A DNA stretch of 14,555 bases from DATAFF01 sp036257595 (GTDB lineage Bacteria > Pseudomonadota > Alphaproteobacteria > Rhizobiales > Aestuariivirgaceae). The stretch's first letter is position 1. Each line of letters begins with the position of its first letter. The stretch covers positions 1 through 14,555 of the forward strand of contig DATAFF010000133.1 in NCBI GenBank assembly GCA_036257595.1, read 5' to 3'. The position numbers were made by a program, and so were the translations under genes. Positions 1 through 6,802 of the stretch are shown one piece after another. The notes beneath the pieces are model-generated. The model was not told the DNA's origin and did no database searches. It saw nothing but the letters and a program-made list of their open reading frames with translations.

Positions 1-125
1 AATGAAAGAATGCCGGCTGCAGTCAATGCTGCAGCGACGGTCTCGCCCTTGCGGGCTTCGATCCGCTTGCCTTCGAAAGTGAAGGTCAGGCGATCGGCGC
101 CGAGTGGCGCGAAGCGCGCGCGCAT
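1..125 (-). CDS. (2Fe-2S)-binding small subunit of an HcnA/OoxA-type amine dehydrogenase (partial, C-terminus cut by window edge)
   Basis: Only the first 41 residues are in the window, beginning MRARFAPLGADRL and continuing with FEGKRIEARKGETVAAAL. This matches the N-terminus of the small 2Fe-2S ferredoxin-like subunits (Fer2_4 type) of HcnABC, opine oxidase and D-hydroxyproline dehydrogenase complexes, where a basic loop and the phrase 'G-E-T/S-V-A-A-A-L' precede the cysteine cluster. The cysteines lie beyond the edge, so cluster binding is inferred. The ATG at 125-123 follows the TGA of the upstream dehydrogenase by one base, so translation is probably coupled. In such complexes this subunit carries electrons between the two flavin subunits. 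An FAD subunit of the right kind is encoded at 4120-5256, and an FAD/NAD subunit may follow to the left of the window. The fragment is short, so the call is moderate. Confidence 0.68.
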   Translation of the reverse strand, partial: MRARFAPLGADRLTFTFEGKRIEARKGETVAAALTAAGILS

Positions 126-126
126 G

Positions 127-1062
127 TCAGCTGCGTTGCCGTCGGTAGGCGAGAAGTGCCATCAATTCGCGATCTCGCCAGCCGACGCGCTTGTCCCAAT
201 CCTCGAGCGGCAGGGCGGCGCGCCTGTCGGCAACCACGGCGTCAATGGTTTCCTCGGTCCAGCTTTGATGCTCGCCGCGCTCGGCACCCATTCGGATGTA
301 AGCGGGAAGCATGCGCTGCGCATGCGCGGCGATGCCGCCGCGGGTGTTGAGATCGATCGACTCGAAGGGTCCGACGACGGACCAGCGGAACCCCAATCCG
401 TCGCGCACCAGCCGGTCGATATCGGCAGCGTTGGTGGCGCCTTCGGCAATCAGCGCATAGGCCTCGCGGAGCAGAGCGCCCTGCAGGCGATTGAAGATGA
501 ACCCGTCCTTCTCGATGCGCAGCATGATGGGTGTGAGACCGCAGCTGCGCATCAGGGCTTCGCTCTTGTCGATCGCCGCCGGATCGGTGAACGGTGCCGG
601 GCATATCTCGGCGATACGCAGCAGAAACGGCGGATTGCCGGGATGGATCACCAGGCAGCGCTCACGCCCCGGCAGGATCGCGGCGATCTGAGACATGGGG
701 ATGAAGGAGGAAGAGCTGGCGATCACGCAATCATCGCTGGCAAGCCTGGCAAGCGTTGCCAGGACCTCGAGCTTTGCATCGCGATTCTCGGGGATGCATT
801 CCTGCACATGCGCCGTCCCGACGACTGCCGTCGCGAGGTCGGTGGTGAAGCTGACGCGGCCTGCAATGACCGCCGGCGGCTCGTTCAGCAGTCCGAACCC
901 GGCAAGCTCGTCAAGCCGGCCTGCGACGACCCGCTTAGCCTCCTCGAGATGAGCGGCGGCGATGTCGTGCAGCCGCACCATGCGCCCAGCGCTCGCGAAA
1001 ACGATTGCCCAACCCGTGCCGATGCTTCCCGAGCCGATGACGGCAATGCTATCCGTGTTCAT
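127..1062 (-). CDS. 3-hydroxyacyl-CoA dehydrogenase family protein (lambda-crystallin / L-carnitine or L-gulonate dehydrogenase type)
   Basis: The 311-residue protein is an NAD-dependent beta-hydroxyacid dehydrogenase. It opens with a Rossmann motif, IAVIGSGSIGTGWA (residues 6-19), with an acidic Asp33 ending strand 2, which suggests NAD. QECIPEN (87-93) and IHPGNPP (139-145) correspond to the family's catalytic Glu/His region, with His140 as the likely base. The C-terminal domain contains GFRWSVVGPFE, typical of the lambda-crystallin branch rather than fatty-acid FadB enzymes. The length fits single-domain members (about 310-320). ATG at 1062 was chosen because the Rossmann strand starts five residues later and a GGAGA sequence lies upstream; an in-frame ATG at 1134 would add an unlikely 24-residue leader. 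It probably oxidises a free beta-hydroxy acid or a hydroxy amine such as carnitine, not necessarily a CoA ester. It leads a minus-strand transcript with the 2Fe-2S subunit. Confidence 0.9.
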   Translation of the reverse strand: MNTDSIAVIGSGSIGTGWAIVFASAGRMVRLHDIAAAHLEEAKRVVAGRLDELAGFGLLNEPPAVIAGRVSFTTDLATAVVGTAHVQECIPENRDAKLEVLATLARLASDDCVIASSSSFIPMSQIAAILPGRERCLVIHPGNPPFLLRIAEICPAPFTDPAAIDKSEALMRSCGLTPIMLRIEKDGFIFNRLQGALLREAYALIAEGATNAADIDRLVRDGLGFRWSVVGPFESIDLNTRGGIAAHAQRMLPAYIRMGAERGEHQSWTEETIDAVVADRRAALPLEDWDKRVGWRDRELMALLAYRRQRS

Positions 1063-1148
1063 GTCGACAGGCTGTCTCCAAGACGCGATTGGCCTATAGG
1101 CTAGGATATGTTTGCAGCGCTTGGAACACCGCACAATGGGAGGCTCGC
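1063..1148. promoter_or_regulatory. Divergent intergenic region with a 10-bp perfect palindrome
   Basis: These 86 bases separate the start codons of the minus-strand dehydrogenase and the plus-strand SDR, so both promoters should be here. A perfect palindrome GCCTATAGGC occupies 1092-1101. TAGGAT at 1102-1107 resembles a -10 box for the SDR, but no convincing -35 sits 16-18 bases before it. GGGAGG at 1138-1143 is the SDR ribosome-binding site. The GTATAC-type operators seen elsewhere in the window are absent, so control here may differ. Confidence 0.35.
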
Positions 1149-1916
1149 ATGTTCGAATTGACCGGCAGAACCATCCTGGTGACCGGCGCTTCCAAAGGTA
1201 TCGGGGCGGCGATCGTCGAGGCCCTTGGCGCTGCCGATGCGCATGTGGTTGCCCATTTTGGCAGCGATCGCTCAGGCGCCGAGGCAGCCACGGCGAGAAT
1301 ACCGCGCGACAGGGTGAAGCTGCTTGGCGCCGATCTGGCCGATCCTGGCGCCATTGACCGGTTGTGGCGCGACGCCGTCGCCTGGCGCGGCCGGATCGAT
1401 GTTCTCGTCAACAATGCTGCCGTGATGCGACTCGAGGGCGGCATCGATGACAGCGACGCGGTGTGGGACCGCGTTTGGGCGGAGGCCTTGCAGGTCAATG
1501 TGCTCGCGCCTGCCAGGCTGATGCGCCATGCGGTGCGGCACTATCTCGAGCACCGGGGCGGCATTCTCGTCACCCTGTCGAGCTGGGCAGCTCAACGCGG
1601 CCCCGGAAACCCGGCGCTCATCGCCTATGCGGCGTCGAAAGGAGCAGTCCTCTCTGCCACCAAGGCAATTGCCCGCAACTATGCCAAGAACAACATCCTC
1701 GCCTTCGGGGTGGCGCCGGGCGTGGTCAGGACGCGGCTGTCGGAGCAGGCCTCGGCGGCGACGGGCGGCGAGGCCGCGGTGACGGCGACACTTGCCATGG
1801 GCGAATGGGTTCCGCCTTCGGATCTCGGAAGCCTGATCGTGTTCCTGTCGAGTGGCGCCTGCCGGCATCTCTCGGGCGCTACCCTCGACGTCAATGGCGC
1901 GACCTATATCCGCTGA
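1149..1916 (+). CDS. SDR-family NAD(P)-dependent oxidoreductase
   Basis: The 255-residue protein is a classical short-chain dehydrogenase/reductase. It has the cofactor motif TGASKGIG (12-19), the NNAA stabilising motif (88-91), Asn117, a Ser144-Ser145 pair, and Tyr160-x3-Lys164 in YAASK. The C-terminal LSSGACRHLSGATLDVNGA is the usual SDR tail. The gap from serine to tyrosine is two residues longer than the common 13. Start ATG 1149 has GGGAGG six bases upstream and leads straight into FELTGRTILVTG; an in-frame ATG at 1089 would add a non-homologous extension. SDRs interconvert alcohols and ketones or imines; the substrate cannot be read from the sequence. The gene stands alone on the plus strand, is divergent from the hydroxyacyl-CoA-dehydrogenase-like gene, and is convergent with the OYE gene with only six bases between stop codons. 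Confidence 0.92.
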   Translation: MFELTGRTILVTGASKGIGAAIVEALGAADAHVVAHFGSDRSGAEAATARIPRDRVKLLGADLADPGAIDRLWRDAVAWRGRIDVLVNNAAVMRLEGGIDDSDAVWDRVWAEALQVNVLAPARLMRHAVRHYLEHRGGILVTLSSWAAQRGPGNPALIAYAASKGAVLSATKAIARNYAKNNILAFGVAPGVVRTRLSEQASAATGGEAAVTATLAMGEWVPPSDLGSLIVFLSSGACRHLSGATLDVNGATYIR

Positions 1917-1922
1917 GTGCTG

Positions 1923-3041
1923 TCAGCGATCGAGCACCGCGGCACGGCGCTCGAGATAGAAGCCGTAATATTTCGGCAGGACCGCATAGGGGTTTTCGAT
2001 CTTGAGCGCCTCGGCGGCATGAAACGGCCAGTTGGGATCGGCCAGGAGCTCGCGGCCCAGCGCGATCAGATCCGCATCGCCGGCCGCGAGGATCTGCTCC
2101 GCCTGCGGACCGTCGAGAATGGCACCGACCGCCATGGTCGCGATGTTCGCGCCGCGCCGGACTGCTGCGGCATAGGGCACCTGGAAACCGGGTTTCAGTC
2201 GTCGGCCCGACAGCGTCACCGAGCCGGCGATGCCTCCGGACGAGCAGTCGACCACATCGACCCCGATCGATTTGAGCTGGCGGGCGAGCGCGACCGTGTC
2301 CTCGATGGTGACACCGCCCTCGACACCGTCGATGGCGGACACGCGGTAGAACAGCGGCTTGTCCTCGGGCCACACCCGGCGGATCGCCGCCGTCACCATC
2401 AGCGGCAGGCGCATCCGGTTCTCCAGGCTGCCGCCGAACTGGTCCGTACGCTGATTGGCAATCGGTGAGAAGAACGAGTGCAGGAGATAGCCATGGGCGC
2501 CATGCACCTCGACTATGTCGAAGCCGGCCGCGAGTGCGCGCCAGGCTGCCGCGACGAAGCTTTGGACAATCTCGTCTATTTCCGCCTCGGTGAGCGGATG
2601 CGGGACCGGATTGCCATCCTTCTCCGGCAACGGGCTGGGGCCGACCGTCCCCCAGGGTTCCTCTCCATCCGCTGCCGTTAGCGCCCGCGCGCCGTCCCAG
2701 GGACGTGTGGCGCTGGCCCGGCGCCCGGCATGGGCCAGCTGGATGCCGGAAAGCGCCCCATATTTGTGATGGAGATCGGCGATGCGCCTCAACCCGGCAA
2801 TATGGGTATCGTCGTAGATGCCGGTGCAGCCATGGGTTATGCGGCCGTGACGCGTGACTCCCGTGGCCTCGACGAAGACCGCTGCCGGGCCGCCAAGCAC
2901 CAGCCGTCCATGATGGATGAAATGCCAGTCCTGCATGTGACCGTCGACGGCCTGGTACTGGCACATCGGCGACACGACGATGCGGTTTCGCAATTCGCAA
3001 TTGCGAATGCGCAACGGCGTAAAGAGAAGAGGATCAGGCAT
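1923..3041 (-). CDS. NADH:flavin oxidoreductase, old yellow enzyme family (YqjM/XenA-like)
   Basis: The 372-residue protein is an FMN TIM-barrel ene-reductase. The N-terminus, FTPLRIRNCELRNRIVVSPM followed by CQY, carries Cys27 and Tyr29, the pair that marks the YqjM/XenA class, where the cysteine tunes FMN potential. EVHGAHGYLLHSFFSP contains His180 and His183, the substrate-anchoring pair. NQRTDQFGGSLENRMR and the C-terminal ALGRELLADPNWP are FMN/phosphate-binding segments. Unlike 2,4-dienoyl-CoA reductases there is no C-terminal FeS/FAD extension. Members reduce activated C=C bonds with NAD(P)H; a few act in amine or betaine catabolism. The gene starts 22 bases after the DHDPS-like stop on the same strand, with only a weak Shine-Dalgarno sequence, so it is probably the second gene of that operon. 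The natural substrate is not evident. Confidence 0.93.
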   Translation of the reverse strand: MPDPLLFTPLRIRNCELRNRIVVSPMCQYQAVDGHMQDWHFIHHGRLVLGGPAAVFVEATGVTRHGRITHGCTGIYDDTHIAGLRRIADLHHKYGALSGIQLAHAGRRASATRPWDGARALTAADGEEPWGTVGPSPLPEKDGNPVPHPLTEAEIDEIVQSFVAAAWRALAAGFDIVEVHGAHGYLLHSFFSPIANQRTDQFGGSLENRMRLPLMVTAAIRRVWPEDKPLFYRVSAIDGVEGGVTIEDTVALARQLKSIGVDVVDCSSGGIAGSVTLSGRRLKPGFQVPYAAAVRRGANIATMAVGAILDGPQAEQILAAGDADLIALGRELLADPNWPFHAAEALKIENPYAVLPKYYGFYLERRAAVLDR

Positions 3042-3063
3042 TGGCAGTGCGGTGCGGGCTCGA

Positions 3064-4017
3064 TCACTCCGCTGCGGCGGCGCGGGGCTTTGCCATCGCC
3101 TCCACCACGCGGTCGAGCTCGCCTATGACCTCCATGACCTTGGCGACCCGCGCCTCGCCCTCGCTGCCGAGCGCGCGGAAGGTGGTGAGCGGCGGACGCA
3201 CATCGCCCACCGGATAGCCCTGCGCTGCCGCCAGCGCCTTGGAATAGCACTGATGACCGTAGGTCGGGTGCCCCTCCTGGATGATGGCGTAGATGCGATT
3301 GATCAGCCGCTCGATGCGCTTGGCCTCCTCGAAGCGACCTTCGGCACAGAGCTCGCAGATCCGCGTCGATGCGCGCGGGATGTAGTTGCCATAGGGATTG
3401 ACGTAGCCGACGGCACCATAGAGATAGGACTCGACGATGCGCTGGCCGGCGAAGACGCTCATGACGCCTTGCGTCTCCTCGACGATGTCGTAGACGCGCG
3501 CCATGTCCTGGCTCGCCTCCTTGATATAGCGGATCTGCTCGAACGCGCCGGTGAGCCGGGCCACCAGCTTCGCCGACATGTCGACATTCGAGGTGAAGGG
3601 ATTGTTGTACAGCATGATCGGCAGCGCGACCTTGTCGCAGATCGCCTGGTAGTAGGCGAAGATCTCGTCGTCGGTCGGCGTATAGTAATAGGGAGGGATG
3701 ATCATCAACCCATCGGCACCGAGCCTCTCGGCCTCGACGCTGTAACGCACGGCATGCGGCGTGTAGGCGTTCATGGCGCCGACCAGCACCGGAACGCGCT
3801 TGCCGACATGCTTGACGGTCTCCTCGACGAATTCGGTGCGCTCGTCCTCGCCGATGGTCAGAAACTCGCCCGAAGTGCCGAGGATGATCAGTCCCGGCAC
3901 CCCCTCGGCGAGCTGCCAGTCGACGAAGCGCCGCCATGCTGGAATGTCGATGCGGCTGCCATCGGCGGTGAAGGGAGTGATGTTGACGGCGAAACTGCCG
4001 CGAAACGGCTGGGTCAT
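3064..4017 (-). CDS. Dihydrodipicolinate synthase / N-acetylneuraminate lyase family protein
   Basis: The 317-residue protein is a class I aldolase-type TIM barrel. It shows GTSGEF (47-52), the pyruvate-carboxylate loop (with TS where E. coli DapA has TT), LYNNP with Tyr137, and IKEAS with the Schiff-base Lys166. IPPYYYTP precedes the tyrosine as usual. The ATG at 4017 has GGAGG at 4028-4024, six bases upstream; the open frame extends further but has no homology there. It is slightly longer than housekeeping DapA (about 290-300), with an Ala/Glu-rich tail. Catabolic relatives include aldolases that release pyruvate, 2-keto-3-deoxy acid dehydratases, and the hydroxyproline-pathway deaminase HypD. 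Its divergence from a D-amino-acid-type FAD oxidoreductase makes a catabolic role on a 2-oxo or cyclic imino acid more likely than lysine synthesis. It is the first gene of an operon with the OYE gene. Confidence 0.93.
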   Translation of the reverse strand: MTQPFRGSFAVNITPFTADGSRIDIPAWRRFVDWQLAEGVPGLIILGTSGEFLTIGEDERTEFVEETVKHVGKRVPVLVGAMNAYTPHAVRYSVEAERLGADGLMIIPPYYYTPTDDEIFAYYQAICDKVALPIMLYNNPFTSNVDMSAKLVARLTGAFEQIRYIKEASQDMARVYDIVEETQGVMSVFAGQRIVESYLYGAVGYVNPYGNYIPRASTRICELCAEGRFEEAKRIERLINRIYAIIQEGHPTYGHQCYSKALAAAQGYPVGDVRPPLTTFRALGSEGEARVAKVMEVIGELDRVVEAMAKPRAAAAE

Positions 4018-4119
4018 TGGCGGCCTCCGGAGCGATCGATCGCGCATTTCGTATGCAACTTGCCTACAAGAAAGTAACACTCCAAAAAGGGTCGGGAAAG
4101 GTGGAGAACCGGGGGTCGC
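4018..4119. promoter_or_regulatory. Divergent promoter region between the DHDPS-like and FAD-oxidoreductase genes
   Basis: The 102 bases hold the ribosome-binding site of the minus-strand gene (GGAGG, 4028-4024), a 12-bp perfect palindrome GCGATCGATCGC (4032-4043), a tandem operator-like element (4049-4069), and a purine-rich leader for the plus-strand gene (GGTGGAG at 4100-4106 and a G run at 4111-4115). For the minus strand a weak promoter can be read as TTACTT (4077-4072), a 16-base spacer and CATACG (4055-4050), which would place the operator element across spacer and -10. No clear plus-strand promoter was found. Boundaries follow the chosen start codons. Confidence 0.5.
4049..4069. promoter_or_regulatory. 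Candidate GntR operator: two tandem TTGTATACAA-like sites 11 bp apart
   Basis: TCGTATGCAA (4049-4058) and TTGCCTACAA (4060-4069) each match the palindrome TTGTATACAA at 8 of 10 positions, and their centres are 11 bp apart, about one helical turn. Aligned without gaps to the tandem element at 9035-9055, 13 of 21 positions are identical. Short palindromes of this type are characteristic of FCD-subfamily GntR repressors, and such a regulator is encoded at 5304-6062. Binding is inferred. Confidence 0.45.
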
Positions 4120-5256
4120 ATGGCTGCTCTGCGGACCGATATTCTGGTTGTAGGTGGGGGGATTGCGGGCTGCGCCATCGCCTACTTCCTCTCTCGGCAG
4201 GGGGCTGAGGTCACGCTTGTCGAGCAGCATGACGTCAACAGTCTTGCCTCCGGTTCGAACGCCGGAAGCCTGCACGCCCAGATTCCCCATGAGCCGTTTC
4301 TCCTCGAGGGCGAGGGGTGGGCGCGGCGGTTCGCGCCGGTGGTCCCGCTGCTCGTCGAATCCATCGCGCTGTGGAAAGCGCTGTCCGCGGAGCTTGGCGT
4401 CGATCTCGAGGTGACGACGCCGGGCGGACTGCTGGTGGCGGAGACGGATGCCGAGATGAACGACATCCGCCGGAAGTCGGCGATCGAGCGCGCCAGCGGC
4501 CTCGACGTCCACCTGCTTGGGCGGCAGGAGCTCGAAAGCATCGCCCCCTATCTCACGCGCAATGTGGCGGGCGCAGCCTTCTGCCCGCTCGAAGGCAAGG
4601 CGAATCCGCTGGTTGCGACGCCTGCCTTGGCAGCCAAGGCCCGCGCCATGGGCGCGCGGATGCTCAGCCGCACCACGCTTGTGAAGCTTGAAACCGGCCC
4701 GCAGGGCTTCGTCGCGACCACCGACAAGGGCCGGATCGAGGCGCGGCGGGTGGTGAACTGCGCCGGCGCCGAGGCCGGAAGGCTCGCCGCGCAGATCGGG
4801 CTCGATTTTGCGATCGACGGGTTCCCGATTCAGGTCAGCGTCACCGAGCCGGTGGCGCCGCTGATCGACCATCTCGTCTATGCCGCCGGCGACCGGCTCA
4901 CCTTGAAGCAGAGCCACCATGGCGGCTTCCTGATCGGCGGCGGCTGGCCGGCGCGGCTCGACGAGACGACCGGCCGGCTGCAGGTTGATCCCAAATCCCT
5001 GGCCGGCAATCTTCGGGTGGCGCTGCGGCTCGTTCCCGATCTCGCTGGCGTCCAGCTGCTCCGGACTTGGCCTGCCATCGTCAACGGCACCGCCGACTGG
5101 CTGCCGATCCTCGGCGAAACCTCCTCGGTCCGCGGCTTCTTCATGTGCGTGGTGCCCTGGCTCGGCTTCACCGGCGGGCCGGCGGCGGCGCGGCTCGTGG
5201 CCGACCAGATCCTCGGGCGCAAACCGCCGGCAGGTCTCGCATCGCTCCTGCTTTAG
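4120..5256 (+). CDS. FAD-dependent oxidoreductase, DAO family (HcnC / OoxB / D-hydroxyproline dehydrogenase beta-like)
   Basis: The 378-residue protein has an N-terminal dinucleotide-binding fold, DILVVGGGIAGCAIAYFLS (7-25), with an acidic residue ending strand 2 (LVEQ). SGSNAGSLHAQ follows at the usual FAD-loop position, RVVNCAGAEAGRLA is the second FAD segment, and the C-terminal LPILGE...GFTGGPAAARLVADQIL closes the FAD site. This is the glycine-oxidase/sarcosine-oxidase-beta architecture; the family oxidises C-N bonds of secondary or D-amino acids. The sequence begins directly with the fold, so it is probably cytoplasmic or the peripheral subunit of a membrane-linked dehydrogenase. The 2Fe-2S small subunit at the left edge of the window is its likely partner. 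ATG 4120 is supported by the G-rich leader. The GntR gene follows after 47 bases on the same strand. The exact substrate is unknown. Confidence 0.92.
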   Translation: MAALRTDILVVGGGIAGCAIAYFLSRQGAEVTLVEQHDVNSLASGSNAGSLHAQIPHEPFLLEGEGWARRFAPVVPLLVESIALWKALSAELGVDLEVTTPGGLLVAETDAEMNDIRRKSAIERASGLDVHLLGRQELESIAPYLTRNVAGAAFCPLEGKANPLVATPALAAKARAMGARMLSRTTLVKLETGPQGFVATTDKGRIEARRVVNCAGAEAGRLAAQIGLDFAIDGFPIQVSVTEPVAPLIDHLVYAAGDRLTLKQSHHGGFLIGGGWPARLDETTGRLQVDPKSLAGNLRVALRLVPDLAGVQLLRTWPAIVNGTADWLPILGETSSVRGFFMCVVPWLGFTGGPAAARLVADQILGRKPPAGLASLLL

Positions 5257-5303
5257 CCCGGGCTGTTGTCAAGGTCGATGCTTGCACCTACGCTGAAAAC
5301 GCG

Positions 5304-6062
5304 ATGAAGAGGCCGGCGAGCAAAGGCACGGGAAAGGGCGCGAAGACCCGGCGCAGGCCGCGCGGCACCGGCGCAAGCTCGGTCTATGAGAGCCTCAAGA
5401 CGAAGATCTTGAACCTCGAGCTCAAGCCGGGGACCCTGCTCGATGAAACAGAGCTGAGCCGGCACTATCATCTGTCGCGCTCACCGGTTCGCGAGGCGCT
5501 GATCCGGTTGTCGGCCGAGGGTCTGGTGGAGACGCCGCGCAACCGCTCCTCGATGGTTTCGCAGTTGGATTTCTCCGCCCTCCCCGCCTATTTCGACGCA
5601 ATGCAGCTGCTCTACCGCTTGTCCGCGCGGCTCGCTTCCAAGAACCGCAGCCAGGCCGGCGTTGCCATCCTGAAGGAGATCGAGAGCGCGCTCGAGCGCG
5701 CCCATGAGCGCGTCGATGTGCTGAGCATCGTTCAGCTCAATCGCGATTTCCATGCTGCCATCGCCGACATGACGAGAAATCCGTTCATCATGAATTGGAT
5801 GAAGACGCTGCTCGATCAGGGCCAGCGCGTCTTCCGCCTCTACCTCGCAAGCTTCGGCGACCGGGTGCCGCTTCCCAAGCTCAGCCAGCATCATGCGATG
5901 ATCCGCGCGATCGAGCGGGGCGACGCGGATGCGGCGGAGCGGGCCGGCAAGGCCGATGCCCAGGGCCTGATCGAGGAGGTCGTGCATGCATTGGGGAACC
6001 TGCCCTCGGCCGATCTCGATCTCTCGGAGGTGGCGGAGCGGGCCGTCCGGCGGATCATCTAG
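5304..6062 (+). CDS. GntR-family transcriptional regulator, FadR/FCD subfamily
   Basis: The 252-residue protein starts with a Lys/Arg-rich tail of about 25 residues, then a GntR winged helix (about 27-90). The tail and wing flank the recognition segment SRSPVREALIRLSAEGL (58-74), which is close to the family consensus. The rest is an all-helical FCD ligand domain: LNRDFHAAI (145-153) and HHAMIRAIERGDADAAERA (196-214) carry the Asn/Asp and His residues that usually bind a metal and a carboxylate effector (Asn146, His150, His197 are candidates). ATG 5304 was chosen as the first start before the helix; its Shine-Dalgarno sequence is weak, so coupling to the upstream FAD-oxidoreductase gene is plausible. 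It is the only regulator in the window and probably controls the flanking catabolic and transport genes. Its TAG overlaps the ABC ATPase stop on the opposite strand. Confidence 0.93.
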   Translation: MKRPASKGTGKGAKTRRRPRGTGASSVYESLKTKILNLELKPGTLLDETELSRHYHLSRSPVREALIRLSAEGLVETPRNRSSMVSQLDFSALPAYFDAMQLLYRLSARLASKNRSQAGVAILKEIESALERAHERVDVLSIVQLNRDFHAAIADMTRNPFIMNWMKTLLDQGQRVFRLYLASFGDRVPLPKLSQHHAMIRAIERGDADAAERAGKADAQGLIEEVVHALGNLPSADLDLSEVAERAVRRII

Positions 6063-6802
6063 TTCCTTTGTCTCAGGATCTTGCCGAAGAATTCGCGCGC
6101 CCGATTGGTCTGCGGCCGCTCGATGATGTCGTGCGGCGGACCGATCTCGACCACCTGGCCCTTGTCCATGAACACCATCCGCGAAGACACCTCGCGCACG
6201 AAATTCATCTCGTGGCTGACGATCAGGAGGGTGATGCCTTCGGCCGCAAGGGCGCGTATGGCGTCGAGCACCTCGTTGACGAGCTCGGGATCGAGCGCCG
6301 AGGTCACCTCGTCGAGCAGCAGGATCTCCGGCTTGAGCGCAAGCGCACGGGCGATCGCCACCCGCTGCTGCTGGCCGCCCGAAAGCTGATCCGGATAGGC
6401 CTTGAGCTTGTCGCCAAGCCCCATCCGCTTGAGGATCTGTACGGCGGTGGCCTCGACCTCGGATCGCGGACGGCGCCTGATTTCGACCGGAGCGATGGTG
6501 ACGTTGCGCAGCACGTCCATGTTCTGGAACAGATTGTATTGCTGGAAGACGATCGCCATGCGATCGCGCGCCTGTCGCAGGCTCGCCTTGTTGGCGTAGT
6601 TCACCGCATCGCCATCGAGTATGACCTCGCCGCTCGCGGGCAGGGTCAGGCCGACCAGGACGCGCAGCAGGGTCGACTTGCCGGAGCCGGAGGGACCGAC
6701 GATCGACACGACCTCGCCGCGCTCGACCGTCAGCGAGATGCCGGAAAGAACCGGCGCCCTACCGTAATTCGCGCTCAGGTTTCTGATGTCGAGGTGCGGC
6801 AA
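6059..6802 (-). CDS. Polar amino-acid ABC transporter ATP-binding protein (TTG start)
   Basis: The 247-residue ATPase belongs to the HisP/GlnQ group. It has Walker A GPSGSGKST (36-44), Q-loop FQQYNLF (86-92), signature LSGGQQQR (140-147), Walker B ILLLDE (160-165), D-loop SALD, and switch histidine His197 in SHE. It energises the importer formed with the two permeases and the binding protein just upstream. The start is a TTG at 6802-6800: protein homology begins at PHLDIRNLSANYG, and GGAG lies seven bases upstream. The only in-frame ATG, at 6883, would overlap the permease gene by 125 bases and add 27 unrelated residues. From the TTG the overlap with the permease gene is 44 bases. The gene ends in a CTAG shared with the convergent GntR gene. 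Confidence 0.93.
   Translation of the reverse strand: MPHLDIRNLSANYGRAPVLSGISLTVERGEVVSIVGPSGSGKSTLLRVLVGLTLPASGEVILDGDAVNYANKASLRQARDRMAIVFQQYNLFQNMDVLRNVTIAPVEIRRRPRSEVEATAVQILKRMGLGDKLKAYPDQLSGGQQQRVAIARALALKPEILLLDEVTSALDPELVNEVLDAIRALAAEGITLLIVSHEMNFVREVSSRMVFMDKGQVVEIGPPHDIIERPQTNRAREFFGKILRQRN

Noticed and set aside
10..1104. Long plus-strand open frame opposite the hydroxyacyl-CoA-dehydrogenase-like gene
   Set aside because: It lacks any recognisable family motif and mirrors a gene with clear Rossmann and catalytic motifs; long antisense frames are expected in GC-rich DNA.
1917..1937. Possible terminator hairpin GTGCT...AGCAC between the SDR and OYE genes
   Set aside because: Stem of only five pairs, an 11-base loop and no T run; it also lies mostly in coding sequence.
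2986..3013. CGCAATT repeats and inverted repeats near the OYE start
   Set aside because: They encode the family's normal N-terminal segment (RIRNCELRNRIV), so coding repetition explains them.
4032..4043. 12-bp palindrome GCGATCGATCGC as an operator
   Set aside because: CGATCG-type words are common in GC-rich alphaproteobacterial DNA, and no second copy was found at another promoter of this window.
4018..4920. Upstream extension of the DHDPS-like open frame by 301 residues
   Set aside because: It runs antisense to the FAD oxidoreductase gene, and DHDPS homology begins at the ATG at 4017 with its own GGAGG.
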